Assembly (NCBI RefSeq): GCF_004367745.1
Contig: NZ_CP037993.1
Span: 5,627,776 to 5,691,775, forward strand
Length of the DNA stretch: 64,000 nucleotides
Direction: 5' to 3'
Source: Herbaspirillum huttiense
Lineage (GTDB): Bacteria; Pseudomonadota; Gammaproteobacteria; Burkholderiales; Burkholderiaceae_D
Both the position numbers and the translations under genes were made by a program. Below are positions 43,704-53,859 of this stretch, piece by piece (the first letter of the stretch is position 1; every line of letters starts with the position of its first letter). Below the pieces are notes generated by a model, which was not told the origin of the DNA, did not search any database, and worked only from the letters and a program-made list of their open reading frames with translations.

Positions 43704-45632
43704 TCACGCCGCCTGGTTGTCAGCGCCAGTAGCCTGTTTCAGGCCACCCTTCTTCAGGTGCACCAGCAGCAGCGACAGCGCCGCCGGGGTCACGCCGGAG
43801 ATGCGGGAAGCCTGGCCCAGGGTTTCCGGGCGATGCTTGTTGAGCTTCTGGCGGACTTCGATGGAGAGTGCCTTGACGTCCATGTAGTCGAGGTCGGCCG
43901 GCAGCTTCAGGTTTTCATTGTGATCCTGGCGGCTGATCTCGTTGGCCTGGCGCGCGATGTAACCGGCGTACTTGACCTGGATCTCGACCTGTTCACGCAC
44001 CGGGCCCTCTTCGATGCCGGGGCCGGCCAGCGCCTGGCCTTCGGTGCCGGTCAGGCCCATGAGGCTGTCATAAGTCACGTTGGGACGGCGCAGCAGGTCC
44101 AGCAGGTTGTATTCGCGCTCGATGGCCTTGCCCAGCACGCGCTCGGCTTCCGCGGCGGCCAGGATGCGCGGGTTCACCCAGGTCGACTTCAGGCGCTCCA
44201 TTTCACGTGAAACGGCTTCGCGCTTGCGCTCGAAGGCTTCCCATTGCGCATCGCCGACGCAGCCGAGTTCGCGGCCGATTTCGGTCAGGCGCAGGTCGGC
44301 ATTGTCTTCGCGCAGCGAAAGGCGGTATTCGGCGCGGCTGGTGAACATGCGGTACGGCTCCTGCACGCCTTGGGTGACCAGGTCGTCGACCAGCACCCCG
44401 AGGTAGGCTTCATCGCGGCGCGGGGTCCAGGCTTCACGGCCCTGGGTCTGCAGGGCGGCGTTGATGCCGGCCAGCATGCCTTGGGCGGCCGCTTCTTCAT
44501 ATCCGGTGGTGCCGTTGATCTGGCCGGCGAAGAACAGGCCCTGGACCTGGCGGGTTTCCAGCGAGGACTTCAGGCCGCGCGGATCGTAATAGTCATATTC
44601 GATGGCATAGCCGGGACGCAGGATGTGGGCGTTTTCCATGCCCTTCATCGAGCGCACCAGTTCCAGCTGCACGTCGAATGGCAGGCTGGTGGAGATGCCA
44701 TTGGGGTAGAACTCGTGGGTGGTCAGGCCCTCGGGTTCCAGGTAGATCTGGTGCGAATCCTTGCTGGCGAAGCGATGGATCTTGTCTTCGATGGAGGGGC
44801 AGTAACGCGGGCCCACACCTTCGATGACGCCGGTGTACATCGGGCTGCGATCCAGCCCGCCACGGATGATGTCGTGGGTGCGACTGTTGGTATGGGTGAT
44901 CCAGCACGGCATCTGGCGCGGGTGCATGGCGGCATTGCCCATGACGGAGAACACCGGAACCGGATCGAGATCGCCCGGCTGCTCTTCCAGAATCGCCAGG
45001 TTGATGCTGCGGCCATCGATGCGCGGCGGGGTGCCGGTCTTCAGGCGACCCTGCGGCAGCTTCAATTCCTTCAGGCGTGCCGACAGCGAGACCGCAGGCG
45101 GATCACCGGCACGGCCACCGGAATAATTGTTCAGGCCAACGTGGATCTTCCCGTCCAGGAAAGTACCGGCGGTCAGCACCACGGCATGGCCGGCAAAGCG
45201 GATACCGGCCTGGGTGATGGCGCCGACGACGCGGTCGCCTTCCAGCATCAGGTCATCCACCGCCTGCTGGAACAGCCACAGGTTGGGCTGGTTTTCCAGG
45301 CGCGAGCGGATCGCTGCCTTGTACAGGATACGGTCAGCTTGGGCGCGGGTGGCGCGCACGGCCGGGCCCTTGGACGAATTCAGGATGCGGAACTGGATGC
45401 CCGCCTCATCGGTGGCAATCGCCATCGCCCCACCCATGGCATCGACTTCCTTGACCAGGTGGCCCTTGCCGATCCCGCCGATGGAGGGATTGCAGGACAT
45501 CTGGCCCAGGGTTTCGATGTTGTGCGTCAGGAGCAGGGTTTTCTGGCCCATGCGTGCTGCGGCCAGTGCAGCTTCGGTGCCGGCGTGACCGCCGCCAACG
45601 ACAATGACGTCAAATTGTGTGGGGAATAGCAT
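43704..45632 (-). CDS. mnmG: tRNA uridine-34 carboxymethylaminomethyl enzyme MnmG (GidA)
   Basis: A 642-aa FAD protein that, with MnmE, makes cmnm5U34 in tRNA. The FAD site is [22 protein letters not shown] at the N-terminus. Cys motifs in [25 protein letters not shown] and the [25 protein letters not shown] segment are typical. MnmG often lies beside the replication origin, as in E. coli. The product feeds MnmC, also in this window. A weak parS-like sequence lies inside the gene near 44200. Confidence 0.96.
   Translation of the reverse strand: MLFPTQFDVIVVGGGHAGTEAALAAARMGQKTLLLTHNIETLGQMSCNPSIGGIGKGHLVKEVDAMGGAMAIATDEAGIQFRILNSSKGPAVRATRAQADRILYKAAIRSRLENQPNLWLFQQAVDDLMLEGDRVVGAITQAGIRFAGHAVVLTAGTFLDGKIHVGLNNYSGGRAGDPPAVSLSARLKELKLPQGRLKTGTPPRIDGRSINLAILEEQPGDLDPVPVFSVMGNAAMHPRQMPCWITHTNSRTHDIIRGGLDRSPMYTGVIEGVGPRYCPSIEDKIHRFASKDSHQIYLEPEGLTTHEFYPNGISTSLPFDVQLELVRSMKGMENAHILRPGYAIEYDYYDPRGLKSSLETRQVQGLFFAGQINGTTGYEEAAAQGMLAGINAALQTQGREAWTPRRDEAYLGVLVDDLVTQGVQEPYRMFTSRAEYRLSLREDNADLRLTEIGRELGCVGDAQWEAFERKREAVSREMERLKSTWVNPRILAAAEAERVLGKAIEREYNLLDLLRRPNVTYDSLMGLTGTEGQALAGPGIEEGPVREQVEIQVKYAGYIARQANEISRQDHNENLKLPADLDYMDVKALSIEVRQKLNKHRPETLGQASRISGVTPAALSLLLVHLKKGGLKQATGADNQAA
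44200..44215. promoter_or_regulatory. Degenerate parS inside mnmG
   Basis: The 16-mer keeps the core TTTCACGTGAAAC and matches the parS consensus TGTTTCACGTGAAACA at 13 positions, with mismatches only at the ends. It may bind ParB weakly. Confidence 0.5.
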
Positions 45633-45805
45633 GATGCGGGCCTCGCGTAGAGGTGAGAACAGAGGCGAGATTATAAGACCTTTTATCTGGCGGGGTCCGA
45701 GGTGGGGTCGGTAGCTGTTGGTTTACCGCACTTCCCTGCCCTGCCAGACACTATCGGCCCACCGATTCGATAGTCTTGGCTGATCAATGAAACATCGATG
45801 GGGAT

Positions 45806-45821
45806 TGTTTCACGTGAAACA
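45806..45821. promoter_or_regulatory. parS site 1
   Basis: TGTTTCACGTGAAACA, a perfect 16-bp match to the widely conserved chromosomal parS. It lies in the 306-bp gap between mnmG and the TauE gene. Confidence 0.95.
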
Positions 45822-45857
45822 GCGGGCTGGATTTTGTGGCTGAAGCAGGAATATGAA

Positions 45858-45887
45858 TAAAAAAACGGAGCATCGCGCTCCGTCTTT
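45858..45887 (-). terminator. Terminator of the TauE gene
   Basis: ACGGAG and CTCCGT pair around CATCGCG. A run of A on the left gives a U-run on the minus strand after the TauE gene. It lies between the two parS sites. Confidence 0.75.
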
Positions 45888-45903
45888 TGGGTCGGGGGTC
45901 GGA

Positions 45904-45919
45904 TGTTTCACGTGAAACA
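45904..45919. promoter_or_regulatory. parS site 2
   Basis: A second perfect TGTTTCACGTGAAACA, 98 bp from site 1 and 20 bp from the stop of the TauE gene. With ParA and ParB 5 kb away it completes a parABS segregation system. Confidence 0.95.
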
Positions 45920-45938
45920 CCCGGTGAAGCTTTTTGCT

Positions 45939-46700
45939 CTATTTGAGGAAGGCGTCGTAACCCGACTTCAGGATCAATGCCCCCACCACCACCAGGAACA
46001 ACTTGCGGACGAACACACTGCCATGTTTCATCGCCAGTCGTGTGCCCACCAACGAGCCGCCAATGTTGAACACCGCCATCAGCAAACCCAATTGCCAGAT
46101 GACGTGGCCGCTGTACCCGAACCAGCACAGGGCTGCCAAGTTGGTCGCAATGTTGACGAACTTGGAGACGGCCGAGGCCGACAGGAAGTCATAGCTGAAC
46201 ACCCGCACGAACAGGAACACCAGGAAGCTGCCCGTACCTGGACCGAACACGCCGTCATAAAAGCCCACTGCCCCACCGATCAGCGCGGCGTAGATGATTT
46301 CCCGGGTGCCGCTTAGCGTGGGCGCATGGGTGGTGCCGAAGTCCTTCTTCTTCAACGTGTAGAGTGCAACGGCGATCAGGACGAAGGGCAAGGCCTTGCG
46401 AATCAGGTCGGTCGGAATATGGGTGACGACATAGGCCCCAAAGAAGGAAAAAGCAAAGGCAGCCATCGCGGCTGGTGTCACGGTGCTCCACCTCACCGCG
46501 ACCTTGCGCGCGAAGTTGATGGCAGCAGCACTCGTCCCCATTACCCCGGCCACCTTGTTCGTCCCCAGCAAAGTCGCCGGGGCAGTATTGGGAAAGACGG
46601 AGAACAGCGTCGGCACCAACACCAGTCCGCCGCCGCCCACCACGGCATCGATCAAGCCGGCAACGAAGGCCGCGCCACACAACACTACATAATCCAGCAT
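45939..46700 (-). CDS. TauE/SafE family permease
   Basis: A 253-aa membrane protein with about eight helices. LDYVVLCGAAFVAGLIDAVVGGGGLVLVPTLFSVFPNTAPATLLGTNKVAGVMGT is the family signature, repeated in the second half as GAVGFYDGVFGPGTGSFLVFLFV. The family exports sulfite, sulfoacetate or similar anions. The start at 46700 has GGGAGG upstream and removes an implausible N-terminal extension to 46892. No sulfur genes adjoin it. Confidence 0.88.
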   Translation of the reverse strand: MLDYVVLCGAAFVAGLIDAVVGGGGLVLVPTLFSVFPNTAPATLLGTNKVAGVMGTSAAAINFARKVAVRWSTVTPAAMAAFAFSFFGAYVVTHIPTDLIRKALPFVLIAVALYTLKKKDFGTTHAPTLSGTREIIYAALIGGAVGFYDGVFGPGTGSFLVFLFVRVFSYDFLSASAVSKFVNIATNLAALCWFGYSGHVIWQLGLLMAVFNIGGSLVGTRLAMKHGSVFVRKLFLVVVGALILKSGYDAFLK

Positions 46701-46935
46701 CACTTGCCCTCCCCGGTCGACGTGAAGAAATGAACTGCAAGATCGGCAAAGGATGAAACAGGGCTGAACATGGGATGAGGGGGGATGGATAAACGGTGAA
46801 ATGAAGAATGGATCCGGCGGGCCACATTCTACCGCCCTGCCCCGGCTGGCATCAGCCACAGAGATGACGCTTTGGGCACTGTTGCGGAACACATCCCTGC
46901 TGTTCTGGCTGGCCCGTCATGAAGACAAAAAATTA

Positions 46936-46971
46936 CCGCCGGGAAATCACCCTAGAGTGACTTGCCGGCGG
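46936..46971 (-). terminator. Terminator of the liv operon
   Basis: CCGCCGG at 46936-46942 pairs with CCGGCGG at 46965-46971, with an inner TCAC/GTGA pairing. A run of A at 46927-46932 gives a U-run on minus. It lies 30 bp after the livM stop. The remaining 300-bp gap 46701-47000 shows nothing else. Confidence 0.7.
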
Positions 46972-47000
46972 CAGATGAAGTTTTAAACTTCAGCGAAACA

Positions 47001-47981
47001 CTAGTGCGATCCCTTGGCCTGCCCCTTCCCGGCCAAGGCCAGGATCTCGCCCACGATGCCTTTGCGGAAAGCCAGCACGCAGACGATGAAGATGAAGCCG
47101 GTCACAATCGTCACCGAATCTCCCAAGGTATTGAACCAGTCGATGCTGGTGACGTTGGCCAGCCAGGCACCGATATCCCCCAGCTTGTTCTCCAGCATGA
47201 TGATGATGATCGCGCCGACAATGGGACCGACAATGGTACCCAGGCCACCGACCAGGGTCATCAAGACCACCAGGCCGGACATGCTCCAGTGCACGTCGGT
47301 CAGTGTCTCGAAGCCCAGCACCAGCGTCTTGGTGGCACCCGCCAGACCCGACAAGCCGGCCGACAGCACGAAGGCCAGCAGCTTGTAGCGCGCCACGTCA
47401 TAGCCCAGCGAGATGGCACGCGGTTCGTTCTCCTTGATGGCCTTGAGCACCTGGCCAAACGGGGAATGGATGGTCCGCACGATCAGCGCAAAGCCTGCCA
47501 CCGCGATCGCCAGCACGACGTAGTACAGGGTCATGTCGCTGCCCAGGTCGATCACGCCCAGCAGCTTGCCGCGCGGCACGCCCTGCAAGCCATCCTCGCC
47601 ACCGGTGAACGGTGCCTGCAAGGCCACGAAGAACAACATCTGCGCCAGCGCCAGGGTGATCATGGTGAAGTAGATGCCCTGGCGGCGAATCGCCAGCAGC
47701 CCCATCACCAGGCCGATCAGAGCACCGGTCAGGGTACCGATGATCAGGCCCAGTTCGGTCGGCAAACCCCACACCTTCAGCGACTGGCCGCACATGTAGC
47801 CGGCCCAGCCGAGGAAAGCTGCATGACCGAAAGACAACAGGCCGGTGTAGCCGATCAGCAGGTTGAAGGCGCAGGCGAACAGCGCAAAGCACAGCATCTT
47901 CATCAGGAACACCGGGTAGATGCCGAACGGTGCCGCCAACAACAATATTAGTAAAACAGCAATTCCGATTTTCTTGTTCAT
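47001..47981 (-). CDS. livM: Branched-chain amino acid ABC permease LivM
   Basis: A 326-aa inner-membrane permease with roughly ten helices. Family motifs are NLLIGYTGLLSFGHAAFLGWAGYMCG near residue 40, MGLLAIRRQGIYFTMITLALAQMLFF, and GLSGLAGATKTLVLGFETLTDVHWSMSGLVVLMTLVGGLGTIVGPIVGA. It is the last gene of a five-gene cassette (livG-livF-livK-livH-livM). Substrates may be leucine/isoleucine/valine or, as for many paralogues, other amino acids or amides. Confidence 0.92.
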   Translation of the reverse strand: MNKKIGIAVLLILLLAAPFGIYPVFLMKMLCFALFACAFNLLIGYTGLLSFGHAAFLGWAGYMCGQSLKVWGLPTELGLIIGTLTGALIGLVMGLLAIRRQGIYFTMITLALAQMLFFVALQAPFTGGEDGLQGVPRGKLLGVIDLGSDMTLYYVVLAIAVAGFALIVRTIHSPFGQVLKAIKENEPRAISLGYDVARYKLLAFVLSAGLSGLAGATKTLVLGFETLTDVHWSMSGLVVLMTLVGGLGTIVGPIVGAIIIIMLENKLGDIGAWLANVTSIDWFNTLGDSVTIVTGFIFIVCVLAFRKGIVGEILALAGKGQAKGSH

Positions 47982-47993
47982 GCCGGTCTCCGA

Positions 47994-48878
47994 TTATTTC
48001 TCTTTGCCGAACAGGCCGGCCGGACGGACCATCAGGACGATGGCCATGATGATGAAGACCACGGTGGCCGACAGTTCCGGATAGAACACCCGGGTCAGGC
48101 CTTCGATCAGCCCCAGCACCAGTCCGGTGATGATCGAACCGAGGATGGAGCCCATGCCGCCGATGACCACCACCGCAAAGACGGTAATGATCAGGTTGGA
48201 ACCCATCAGCGGCGACACCTGGATCACGGGTGCCGCCAGCACGCCGGCGAAGGCCGCCAGCGCTACGCCAAAGCCGTAGGTCAGGGTCACCATCAGGGGC
48301 ACGTTGATGCCGAAGGCTTCCACCAGCTTGGGGTTCTCGGTGCCGGCGCGCAGGTAGGCACCCAGGCGCGTCTTCTCGATCACGAACCAGGTGGCGAAGC
48401 AGATCACCAGCGAGGCCACCACGACCCAGGCGCGATAGTTGGGCAGCACCATGAAGCCGAGGTTGGTCGCGCCCTGCAGCAGGTCAGGCACCGAATACGG
48501 TTGGCCCGAGACGCCATAGATGGAGCGGAAGATGCCCTCGATCATGAGCGTGATGCCGAAAGTCAGCAGCAGCCCGTAGAGGTGGTCCAGCTTGTAGAGC
48601 CAGCGCAGCATCGTCTTCTCGATCACGATGCCGAACAGGCCTACCAGGATCGGTGCCACGATGAGCATGACCCAGTAATTGAGACCGAGATAGGTCAGGC
48701 CCATCCAGGCCAGGAAAGCGCCCAGCATGTAGAGCGTGCCGTGCGCGAAGTTGATCACGTTGAGCAAGCCGAAGATCACCGCCAGGCCCAGCGAGAGCAT
48801 GGCGTAGAAGGAGCCGTTGACCAGGCCCAGCAGCAGCTGGCTCAACAAGGCTTGCAGGGGTATGCCGAATAGTTCCAT
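47994..48878 (-). CDS. livH: Branched-chain amino acid ABC permease LivH
   Basis: A 294-aa permease: LLSQLLLGLVNGSFYAMLSLGLAVIFGLLNVINFAHGTLYMLGAFLAW is the LivH signature, and GVLAAPVIQVSPLMGSNLIITVFAVVVIGGMGSILGSIITGLVLGLIEGL closes it. It is 12 bp upstream of livM. The MELFGIP start at 48878 fits the family; a longer GTG-initiated frame to 48914 is less likely. Confidence 0.92.
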   Translation of the reverse strand: MELFGIPLQALLSQLLLGLVNGSFYAMLSLGLAVIFGLLNVINFAHGTLYMLGAFLAWMGLTYLGLNYWVMLIVAPILVGLFGIVIEKTMLRWLYKLDHLYGLLLTFGITLMIEGIFRSIYGVSGQPYSVPDLLQGATNLGFMVLPNYRAWVVVASLVICFATWFVIEKTRLGAYLRAGTENPKLVEAFGINVPLMVTLTYGFGVALAAFAGVLAAPVIQVSPLMGSNLIITVFAVVVIGGMGSILGSIITGLVLGLIEGLTRVFYPELSATVVFIIMAIVLMVRPAGLFGKEK

Positions 48879-49018
48879 AAAAACCCGTTCATCCAGATGG
48901 GTGAAGAACGCCACCGCTTACAGCAAAAATCTGCCATCCCCGCGTGAACAGAAATGACAGATTTTGCTGGCTGTGCGATGGCCTTACTGCTTGATGCGTG
49001 CAGCTCGATGCGAAAGGA

Positions 49019-50227
49019 TTACTTCCAGGCCGCGCACTTGGATTCGGCCTTGGTGGTCCACGCCTGCTCTGCCGGAATGGTCTGCACCAGCTTGTAGTAG
49101 TCCCACGGGTACTTCGAATCCGCCTGGGCCTTCACCTGATACAGGTACATGTCGTGCACCACGCGGCCGTCGGCGCGCAGGTAGCCGTTCTTCTGGTACA
49201 TGTCGTTGAACTTGGCCTTGCGCAGCGCAGCCATGACCTTGTCGGAATCATCGGTACCGATTTCCTTGACGATCTTCAGGTACTGCAGCGCGGCCGAGTA
49301 ATCGCCGGCCTGCAGGGAAGACGGCATTTTCTTGCGCACGGCGAAGTAGCGCTTGGCGAAGGCACGGGTTTCCTCGTTGGCATCCCAGTACCAGCTGTCG
49401 GTGAGGTACAGGCCTTCGGTGTTCTTCAGGGTCAGCGAGTGCACGTCGTTGATGAACACCAGCAGACCCGCCAGCTTGGCCGTCTTGGTGATGCCGAACT
49501 CGTTGGCGGCCTTCACCGAGTTGATGAAGTCGCCACCGGCGTTGGCCAAGCCGATGATCTGGGCCTTGGAGCTCTGTGCCTGCAGCAGGAAGGACGAGAA
49601 GTCCGACGCGCCCAGCGGGTGCTTGACCGCACCCACCACGGTGCCGCCGGAGGCCTTCACGACGTTGGCGGTATCGGATTCCAGCGAGTGGCCGAAGGCA
49701 TAGTCAGCGGTCAGGAAGAACCAGCTCTTGCCGCCCTGCTTCACCACCGCCGAACCGGTGCCCTTGGCCAGGGCCACGGTGTCGTAGGCGTAGTGCACGG
49801 TGTAGGGCGAGCACTCTTCATTGGTCAGGCGGGCCGTGCCGGCACCGACCGAGAAATACACCTTCTTCTTTTCGGCTGCGACCTTGGCGCTGGCCAGGGC
49901 AGTGCCGGAGTTGGTGCCACCGATCAGCACATCCACGCCCTGCTGGTCGAACCATTCACGGGCCTTGCTGGCGGCCACGTCGGCCTTGTTCTGGTGGTCG
50001 GCCACGACCAGTTCGATCTTCTTGCCGTTGATGGAACCGCCCATGTCGGCGATGGCCATCTTGATGGCTTCCGCGCCACCCTGGCCGTCGATGTCCGAAT
50101 ACACGCCCGAGATATCGGTAATGAAACCGATCTTGATCACATCCCCCGAGATCTGTGCCGAAGCCGGCGCGGTCGCGAATGCCGCAGCGGCTGCGGTAAC
50201 GGCCAGTGCCATTGCCTTGAGTTTCAT
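49019..50227 (-). CDS. livK: Branched-chain amino acid ABC substrate-binding protein
   Basis: A 402-aa periplasmic type-I binding protein. The signal peptide is KLKAMALAVTAAAAAFATAPASAQ. Mature protein: KIGFITDISGVYSDIDGQGGAEAIKMAIADMGG, VADHQNKADVAASKAREWFDQQGVDVLIGGTNSGTALA, and C-terminal DMYLYQVKAQADSKYPWDYYKLV. Of two start codons, 50227 is preferred because AGAGGAG then has a 6-nt spacing; at 50233 there is none. The ligand class is uncertain (amino acid, amide or aromatic acid). Confidence 0.92.
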   Translation of the reverse strand: MKLKAMALAVTAAAAAFATAPASAQISGDVIKIGFITDISGVYSDIDGQGGAEAIKMAIADMGGSINGKKIELVVADHQNKADVAASKAREWFDQQGVDVLIGGTNSGTALASAKVAAEKKKVYFSVGAGTARLTNEECSPYTVHYAYDTVALAKGTGSAVVKQGGKSWFFLTADYAFGHSLESDTANVVKASGGTVVGAVKHPLGASDFSSFLLQAQSSKAQIIGLANAGGDFINSVKAANEFGITKTAKLAGLLVFINDVHSLTLKNTEGLYLTDSWYWDANEETRAFAKRYFAVRKKMPSSLQAGDYSAALQYLKIVKEIGTDDSDKVMAALRKAKFNDMYQKNGYLRADGRVVHDMYLYQVKAQADSKYPWDYYKLVQTIPAEQAWTTKAESKCAAWK

Positions 50228-50413
50228 TTTCATCTCCTCTGTTATGAAGCCCGCTTGATGATTTCGATGCGAGACAACTTGGTGGAACGGGGAGAGGATC
50301 TGCTCACCCCGCGGACGTACTTGTTGGCAGTACTTCTTAGTCGTGAAGCTGGTGATACCGGAAAAATCTGGAGGCCGCCCTCGGCAGTGCAGTGCAATGC
50401 CGAGGCGCGATGC

Positions 50414-51172
50414 TTAAACGCCGAGCAGTTCGTTCAGGGTCTGCATCTTCGCTTCCAGCTGGGAGGAAGCGAAGGATTCGACGATCTGGCCGTGTTCCAT
50501 CACATAGAAGCGATCCGCCAGCGGCGCGGCGAAGCGGAAGTTCTGCTCGACCATGACGATGGTGTAGCCCTTGGCCTTGAGCGTGGTGATCATGCGGGCC
50601 AGGGCCTGCACGATGACCGGCGCCAGGCCTTCGGAGATCTCGTCGAGCAGCAGCAGGCGGGCACCGGTGCGCAGGATGCGGGCCACCGCCAGCATCTGCT
50701 GTTCACCACCGGACAGGCGCGTGCCCTGGCTGTTGCGACGTTCCTTCAGGTTGGGGAACATCTCGTAGATCTCGTCGATGGACATGCCCTTGTCGGTCTT
50801 GGAGACGAAAGGCGGCAGCATCAGGTTTTCTTCGGCCGAGAGCGAGGAGAAGATGCCCCGCTCTTCCGGGCAGTACCCCACGCCGTAGTGAGCGATCTTG
50901 TGGGTGGCCAGGTTGATGGTTTCCTGGCCGTTGATCTTGATCGAGCCCTTGCGGGTACCGACCAGGCCCATGATGGAGCGCAGCGTGGTGGTGCGGCCGG
51001 CGCCATTGCGGCCCAGCAGCGTCACCACTTCGCCCTGGTGGACGTTGAGGTTGACGTTGTGCAGGATGTGCGATTCGCCGTACCAGGATTGCAGATCACT
51101 GATCTGCAGCACCAGCGGCGCGGAAGAAGAAGACGTCGTCATGGCAGCAGCATTCATGGTGGCGGTACTCAT
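50414..51172 (-). CDS. livF: Branched-chain amino acid ABC ATPase LivF, Arg in Walker A
   Basis: A 252-aa ATPase. The Walker A reads GRNGAGRTTT (54-63), with Arg60 (codon CGC) where Lys normally holds the phosphates. Other motifs are intact: signature RLSGGEQQMLAVARILRTGARLLLLDEISEGLAPVIV and H-loop VMVEQNFRFAAPLADRFYVMEHG. The start ATG overlaps the livG stop (TGATG), implying coupling. The first 17 residues are a Ser/Thr/Ala tail with alternative in-frame Mets. I recall Arg in this position in other betaproteobacterial LivF proteins, so it may be functional. Confidence 0.9.
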   Translation of the reverse strand: MSTATMNAAAMTTSSSSAPLVLQISDLQSWYGESHILHNVNLNVHQGEVVTLLGRNGAGRTTTLRSIMGLVGTRKGSIKINGQETINLATHKIAHYGVGYCPEERGIFSSLSAEENLMLPPFVSKTDKGMSIDEIYEMFPNLKERRNSQGTRLSGGEQQMLAVARILRTGARLLLLDEISEGLAPVIVQALARMITTLKAKGYTIVMVEQNFRFAAPLADRFYVMEHGQIVESFASSQLEAKMQTLNELLGV

Positions 51173-51942
51173 CAGTGAGCCCCTTGCAGTTCGGCCGAGG
51201 TGCTGCCCATGTAGGCTTCCATCACCTGCGGATTGCGCGAGACTTCTTCATAGCTGCCTTCGGCCAGCAGCGCGCCGCGTTGCAGCACGCTGATGCGGTC
51301 GCAGATGCCGGAGATCACGCTCATGTTGTGCTCCACCATCAGGATGGTGCGGCCGGCCGAGACCTTCTTGATCAGGGCGGTAACACGGTCCACGTCTTCG
51401 TGGCCCATGCCCTGGGTCGGTTCGTCCAGCAGCATCAGTTCCGGCTCCATGGCCAGGGTGGTGGCGATCTCCAGGGCGCGCTTGCGGCCGTACGGGAGGT
51501 CCACCGTGGTGGTGCGGGCAAAACTGGTCAGGTCCACTTCTTCCAGCAGCTGCATGGCGCGCTCGTCGAGCTGCTTCAGGCTCTCGCCGTTCTTCCAGAA
51601 ATGGAAGGACGTACCGAGCTTGCGCTGCAGGCCGATGCGCACGTTTTCCAGCACGCTCATGTGCGGGAAGACAGCAGAAATCTGGAAGGAACGAATGATG
51701 CCCTGGCGCGCGATCTGCGCAGGCGCATCCATGGTGATGTCTTTGCCGTTGAACAGGATCTGGCCCGAGGTCGGGACCAGGAACTTGGTCAAGAGGTTGA
51801 AGCAAGTCGTCTTGCCGGCACCATTGGGGCCGATCAAGGCATGAATGTGACCGCGCTCAATTTGCAGGTTGACCGCGCTTACTGCCGTGAAACCCTTGAA
51901 TTCCTTCGTCAGGTTTCGTGTCTCCAGAATGACGTCTGTCAT
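51172..51942 (-). CDS. livG: Branched-chain amino acid ABC ATPase LivG
   Basis: A 256-aa ATPase, first gene of the liv cassette. Walker A is GPNGAGKTTCFNLLTKFLVPTSG with normal Lys, the signature PYGRKRALEIATTLAMEPELMLLDEPTQGM, and the C-terminal LAEGSYEEVSRNPQVMEAYMG typical of LivG. The start at 51942 has GAAGAG upstream. The upstream region (51943-52153) is AT-rich near 52075-52130 and contains ATACGTAT, probably the operon promoter. Confidence 0.92.
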   Translation of the reverse strand: MTDVILETRNLTKEFKGFTAVSAVNLQIERGHIHALIGPNGAGKTTCFNLLTKFLVPTSGQILFNGKDITMDAPAQIARQGIIRSFQISAVFPHMSVLENVRIGLQRKLGTSFHFWKNGESLKQLDERAMQLLEEVDLTSFARTTTVDLPYGRKRALEIATTLAMEPELMLLDEPTQGMGHEDVDRVTALIKKVSAGRTILMVEHNMSVISGICDRISVLQRGALLAEGSYEEVSRNPQVMEAYMGSTSAELQGAH

Positions 51943-52153
51943 GGTCTCTTCTTTCCCTTTGATGCCCGCGCCGGTGGATCCGGTCGTCAAGGCCTGCCTG
52001 CTGCAGAACACTGAATCTTTGGGATTCAGGAACCGCTTTGTTTACCTGGCGAATCGAGAAGCTAGTTTTAATATTTGGCGCATAGTAGCCGGTTCGTACC
52101 ATTCATACAATACGTATAAGTACCGTATGGTCCAGCGCCTGAGAATTGCCGTC

Positions 52154-53773
52154 TTATGCCCGGGAAAGCAGGCTGGACGCGACTTTCTCGGCGATCATGA
52201 CAGTCGGGGAATTGGTGTTGCCGGAGGTGATGGAGGGCATCACGGAGGCATCGGCCACGCTCAATCCTGACACGCCACGCACCCGGCATTGGGCATCGAC
52301 CACGGCCATGGCATCATCGCTGCGGCCCATGCGGCAGGTACCGACCGGATGGAAGATGGTGGTGCCCACTTCACCGGCGGCGCGATACAAATCGGCTTCA
52401 CTTTCATACTGCGTGCCGGGCTTGTATTCCTCCGGGCGATAACGCGAGAGTGCGGGTGAGGCCGCGATGCGGCGAGTCAGGCGCAGAGCGTTGGCGGCGA
52501 CCTTGAGGTCTTCTTCGGTAGAGAGATAGTTGGTGGTGATGCGCGGGGCCAGTGCGTGATCGGTCGAGCCCAGGCGTACATGGCCGCGCGAAGTCGGACG
52601 CAGGTTGCATACGCTGGCGGTGAAGGCCGGGAAGGCGTGAAGAGGATCCCCGAATTTTTCCAGCGACAGCGGCTGCACGTGATACTGCAAGTTGGCGCTG
52701 GCCTGCTGCGCATCGGACTTGGCAAAGGCACCCAGCTGCGAGGGCGCCATCGACATCGGGCCGCTTTGCAGGAGCAGGTATTCCAATCCGATCTTCATCT
52801 TGCCGACCAGAGTGGACGCCATGGCGTTGAGGGTCCTGGCACCATCGACCTTGAAGACCATGCGCATCTGCAGGTGATCCTGCAGGTTCTCGCCCACGCC
52901 TGGCAGCGCATGCACCACCGGGATCTGGTGCTGTTGCAGCAGCGCGGGATCGGCGATGCCCGACATCTGCAGGATGTGCGGCGAACCGATGGCACCGGCA
53001 CAGAGGATGGTCTCCTTCGCTTCGGCAAACCAGGCACTGCCCCCGCCGGTGAATTCGACACCGGTACACACCGGCCCCTGCTCGCCCTGCTCCATGCGCA
53101 GGCGGCTCACGTGGGAGCCGGTCATGATGGTGAGGTTGCCATCCTTCATGGCAGGCCGCAGGAAGGCCTTGGAAGCGTTCCAGCGCACGCCGCGTTTCTG
53201 GTTGACGTCGAAGTAGCCAGAGCCCTCGTTATCGCCGCAGTTGAAGTCCTCGACCTTGGGGATGCCATTCTCGGCGGCCGCATCGCGGAAGGCATCGAGG
53301 ATGTCCCAGCGCAGGCGCTGCTTCTCCACGCGCCATTCACCGCCGGCACCGTGGAACTGGCTGGCACCGAGGTGATAGTCCTCGCTTTTCTTGAACAGTG
53401 GAAGGACGTTCTGCCAGCGCCAGCTGTCGTCCCCCGTGACTTCGGCCCAGTGATCGTAATCACGCGCCTGGCCACGCATGTAGATCATGCCGTTGATGGA
53501 AGAGCAGCCGCCCAGCACCTTGCCGCGCGGGTAGATCAGGCTGCGGCCGTTGAGGCCCGGATCGGCCTCGGTGCGGAACATCCAGTCAGTGCGTGGATTG
53601 TTGATGCAGTAGAGATAGCCGACCGGGATGTGAATCCAGATGTAGTCGTCCTTGGCCCCCGCTTCCAGCAGCAGCACCTTCTTGCCGGTCTGGCGCGAAA
53701 GCCGGTTGGCCATGACGCAGCCGGCGGTGCCGGCACCAATGATGATGTAGTCGTATTGCCCTGCCGATTGCAT
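52154..53773 (-). CDS. GMC-family FAD alcohol dehydrogenase (BetA-like)
   Basis: A 539-aa GMC oxidoreductase: [71 protein letters not shown], and the active-site [35 protein letters not shown]. It resembles choline dehydrogenase but no choline transporter or betB adjoins. It is 86 bp downstream of mmsA on the same strand, suggesting oxidation of an alcohol whose aldehyde product goes to MmsA. Confidence 0.88.
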   Translation of the reverse strand: MQSAGQYDYIIIGAGTAGCVMANRLSRQTGKKVLLLEAGAKDDYIWIHIPVGYLYCINNPRTDWMFRTEADPGLNGRSLIYPRGKVLGGCSSINGMIYMRGQARDYDHWAEVTGDDSWRWQNVLPLFKKSEDYHLGASQFHGAGGEWRVEKQRLRWDILDAFRDAAAENGIPKVEDFNCGDNEGSGYFDVNQKRGVRWNASKAFLRPAMKDGNLTIMTGSHVSRLRMEQGEQGPVCTGVEFTGGGSAWFAEAKETILCAGAIGSPHILQMSGIADPALLQQHQIPVVHALPGVGENLQDHLQMRMVFKVDGARTLNAMASTLVGKMKIGLEYLLLQSGPMSMAPSQLGAFAKSDAQQASANLQYHVQPLSLEKFGDPLHAFPAFTASVCNLRPTSRGHVRLGSTDHALAPRITTNYLSTEEDLKVAANALRLTRRIAASPALSRYRPEEYKPGTQYESEADLYRAAGEVGTTIFHPVGTCRMGRSDDAMAVVDAQCRVRGVSGLSVADASVMPSITSGNTNSPTVMIAEKVASSLLSRA

Positions 53774-53859
53774 GGTGTCTCCGCTGGCTTGTTATTGTGA
53801 TCTTGTGGTCTTGTCGTCTGCTGCCGCCCCTGCCCCGGCAAGAGGCGGCGGCGCCCCGC

